Assembly: GCA_016098155.1 (NCBI GenBank)
Contig: JAAAJB010000581.1
Location: 1-21,829 of the forward strand
Reading direction: 5' to 3'
Length of the DNA: 21,829 nucleotides
Origin: Actinomortierella ambigua
Lineage: Eukaryota; Mortierellomycota; Mortierellomycetes; Mortierellales; Mortierellaceae
The first letter of the stretch is position 1. Every line of letters starts with the position of its first letter. The notes below the pieces were generated by a model, which did no database searches, had not been told where the DNA came from, and worked only from the letters and a program-made list of their open reading frames with translations. Shown here in pieces: positions 19,809 through 21,829 of this stretch. A program made the translations under genes and the position numbers.

Positions 19809-20498
19809 CACCAAAGACAGCAGCAAAAGTGTGCGATATGTGAGCAAGTTTGGGACTTAGTGTATGCAGGGAACAAAAGAAAAAAAAAAGGAGAGTATTA
19901 CCTAAAAAATATGGATTTAGAGTACAGTTCACACTATGAGTGAAGCTCAGTCGTGTTCTAACAGAAACACAAAAACGAACCTCACTATATGCCCAGGGGC
20001 CGTGTCCCTCCCTCAGCTTTTTTGAGGGGCACGGGTGCAATGTCTCCTCCGACTTTTTGTTGGCACGCGCTGTGCCTCTTCTTTGGCCGCATATAATAAA
20101 AAAATCAATCTTGGTTCACCCTCAGTGCCATCCTCCTCCCTGTTGAGTGCAGTTCGACATGTCCCCTGTTCCCGAATATCTCTATCGCCAACGCCAGCTA
20201 ACTATCCGTATTAATGAACTGGGGTATCTTCTGCAAAGACCCGCGTCACTCAAACGCCGAGATTCATCTACGCTTGTACGCCCACCTTGTTTCCCAAACG
20301 CCACATGGGTGAAAAGTACCTAGCAAATCCAGGTTATAGCTATTATCACTGCGCTCTTTAGGCGAGCAACTAGTCAGATTAGCAAAATAATGGAGATTGG
20401 TCTCTTGATATGCTCTTCATGCGATTCATGTTGCACTGGCGGCACAGCACCAAGACTCTGCTCAGCGCACCTCCAACCAGATATTCACAGGCCATATG
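19809..20498. other. Upstream region of the coiled-coil gene, no further gene seen
   Basis: This holds the presumed promoter and 5' UTR of the minus-strand coiled-coil gene. Open frames are short and unlike known proteins. An A-rich run (19880-19890) and T-runs are the only evident sequence features. Confidence 0.5.
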
Positions 20499-20626
20499 TA
20501 TCACTAGTTAGATTGCGATTGTTGTCATGCTCGACGAGGTGCAGTAGAAGGCCGCAGAAGACTGAAGAGCCAACTAACCTAAAAAAAACCCAACTACATA
20601 GACCCATACTGTCTCATAGAACAAAA
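20499..20626 (+). repeat. Left arm of a long inverted repeat
   Basis: Reads ...GATTGCGATTGTTG.CATGCTCGAC.AGG.GCAGTAGAAGG.CG.AGAAGACTGAAG... CTACATAGA.CCAT..TGTCTCATAGAACA. It matches the reverse complement of 21231-21350 in the same order, at roughly four of five positions by eye. The arms enclose about 600 bp, and the outer parts still align loosely. This fits terminal inverted repeats of a decayed DNA element or two inverted insertions of one repeat. Confidence 0.75.
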
Positions 20627-21230
20627 GCGCGCGTTTATTGGGCCACGAAGGCAATGAAGGTGAGTGATGATCTCTGTATGCACTTTCTGTTCCTGCAGGT
20701 ACAGGAATTCTCCTCACAGCCAACGAATGTATCACACAACGACACAAAGCTGACTCGCACTTTTACATGCCTAAAAAAACACACGATAGATTTGAGTACC
20801 TATTTTTTTTTCTAGCCGATTGTAATCCAATCATGCTGGTCAAACTTCTCCTGGGCATCTCGCTCTTATCATGGTCATCATAACCATCCTTGGTGTCGAC
20901 ATCTTTCATTTGTTGAGGGGTACGGTAATGGTTGAGGACCGACTGTACATTGTTCAGGTAGAACCCTCTACAACCCGAAGGAAGCATGTGCAGAATTCAA
21001 AAGAGTCATCCTCAGTAAACATAGGCAGTTTCTGGAAGATAGAGATGGCGATGTGCCACCCATACCTTGTCGCCTGGACGGAAAGGGTCAAAGCTTTTTG
21101 TCGAAACATGTGTAGACGAGGGCTCTTGAGAACCAGCTCCCCACACTGGAGCTACAATCCCACACCCCGCGGTCGTCGGGATAACGTGTAGCTAGAAACG
21201 CTGAATCAGCAGACAATCTGAGTCAGCTGT
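20627..21230. other. Interior between the inverted-repeat arms, no intact gene
   Basis: There are only short open frames: on the minus strand about 20763-20987 (contains YLNNVQSVLNHYRTPQQMKD) and on the plus strand 20871-21191. Neither shows a transposase catalytic motif that I can recognise. It may be the remains of an element's coding part or unrelated filler. Confidence 0.4.
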
Positions 21231-21350
21231 TGTTCTATGAGACAACATGGATCTATGTAGTTTTTGTTTTCAGGTTGTTAGCCCTTCAGTCTTCTACGAC
21301 CTTCTACTGCGCCTTGTCGAGCATTGCAACAATCGCAACCTACTATGATA
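21231..21350 (-). repeat. Right arm of the long inverted repeat
   Basis: This is the inverted partner of 20499-20626. It begins TGTTCTATGAGACAACATGG on the plus strand and ends ..CAATCGCAACCTACTATGATA. Confidence 0.75.
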
Positions 21351-21829
21351 TTGTGATACATATTTCAAGGGAGAAAGAAAGAGAGTAAGAAAGAGAGTAA
21401 GAAAGAGTGAGGATAGGATAGTGAGGTAGGAAGCAGAGACCTGCCCTTGGATGTTGTTCTCGGTAGCAGTCTCCGAGAACGAGAAATGAAGTGTGGAGAA
21501 TAAACTTTGTGTAGGCAGCGCCACAGAGCAAGGAAGGGTCTGTCTACACTCCTGTGCGTGCTATGCTGTGCTGCCTTTCATTCTCACTCTGCTCCTGGGC
21601 TCCCTTCTCATGCTCATTCCCATTCTGATGGTTGACCTCCCTCTAACTCTTATTCCGCCATTCAACTTTCCTTTCATTCACCTGCAACACACTCATTCTC
21701 GAGGGGAGGTCGGTTGATTGACTGTCTCGCCCTCGGTTGATCACATAGAAAATTAGCGAGTGCAGGCTGAGAGGAGGGAAGGATACACATTCATCTTTCT
21801 CGGCCTACAGACATGCTAGAGAGATGCAG
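21351..21829. other. Right-edge region with a 12-bp tandem repeat, no gene seen
   Basis: A tandem repeat of the unit aagaaagagagt occupies 21375-21408 (two full copies and a partial third). The rest holds only short open frames with hydrophobic, low-complexity translations and no family resemblance. A gene entering from the right edge cannot be excluded. Confidence 0.5.

Noticed and set aside
20390..20815. 141-aa plus-strand frame as a gene
   Set aside because: It runs through the left arm of the inverted repeat and has no recognisable domain.
1..21829. tRNA, rRNA or CRISPR features
   Set aside because: No B-box-like GGTTCRANNCC with matching acceptor stem was seen, no rRNA-like stretch, and repeats present are not regularly spaced with unique spacers.

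Overview
The window is nuclear DNA of a fungus. The genes are split by GT-AG introns, mostly 80-200 nt, several with a CTAAC-type branch site. The proteins carry long low-complexity runs, and degraded LTR retrotransposons lie alongside. The mix of conserved intron-rich genes, polyQ/polyS-rich proteins and Ty3/gypsy debris suggests an early-diverging fungus, perhaps Mortierella-like. That placement is inference from general impression; no search was run.

Layout. Positions 1-3404 are a retrotransposon graveyard. It holds a diverged 160-bp-period duplication at the left edge, a palindrome-rich LTR-like block (about 514-1082), a 33-bp direct repeat of that LTR's end (1211-1243), a decayed pol tail with a GPY/F-like motif on the minus strand, two LTR-like copies in inverted orientation (1688-1954 minus, 2479-2749 plus), and an in-frame but truncated Ty3/gypsy reverse-transcriptase core (to 3404). 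Positions 3405-4372 contain no recognisable gene apart from a G-rich purine tract and the presumed 3' UTR of the next gene.

The core of the window is a head-to-head pair. FIP1 (minus, 7094 to 4373, six exons, 718 aa) and CFT1/CPSF160 (plus, 7662 to 14405, sixteen exons, 1575 aa) share a 567-bp intergenic region. Both products are subunits of the same nuclear cleavage and polyadenylation machine: Cft1/CPSF160 is the large beta-propeller scaffold of the polymerase module, and Fip1 is the flexible tether that recruits poly(A) polymerase. The arrangement suggests a shared bidirectional promoter. The CFT1 model also contains a likely 6-nt microexon.

Convergent with CFT1, with 210 bp between stop codons, is a two-exon minus-strand gene (19808 to 14616) for a 1665-aa protein. 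It has a long disordered Ser/Thr-rich N-terminal half and an extended coiled-coil C-terminal half interrupted by polyglutamine. I do not recognise its family.

Positions 19809-21829 have no convincing gene. They contain a clear inverted repeat with arms of roughly 115 bp (20499-20626 and 21231-21350), probably the ends of a decayed transposable element, and a short 12-bp tandem repeat.
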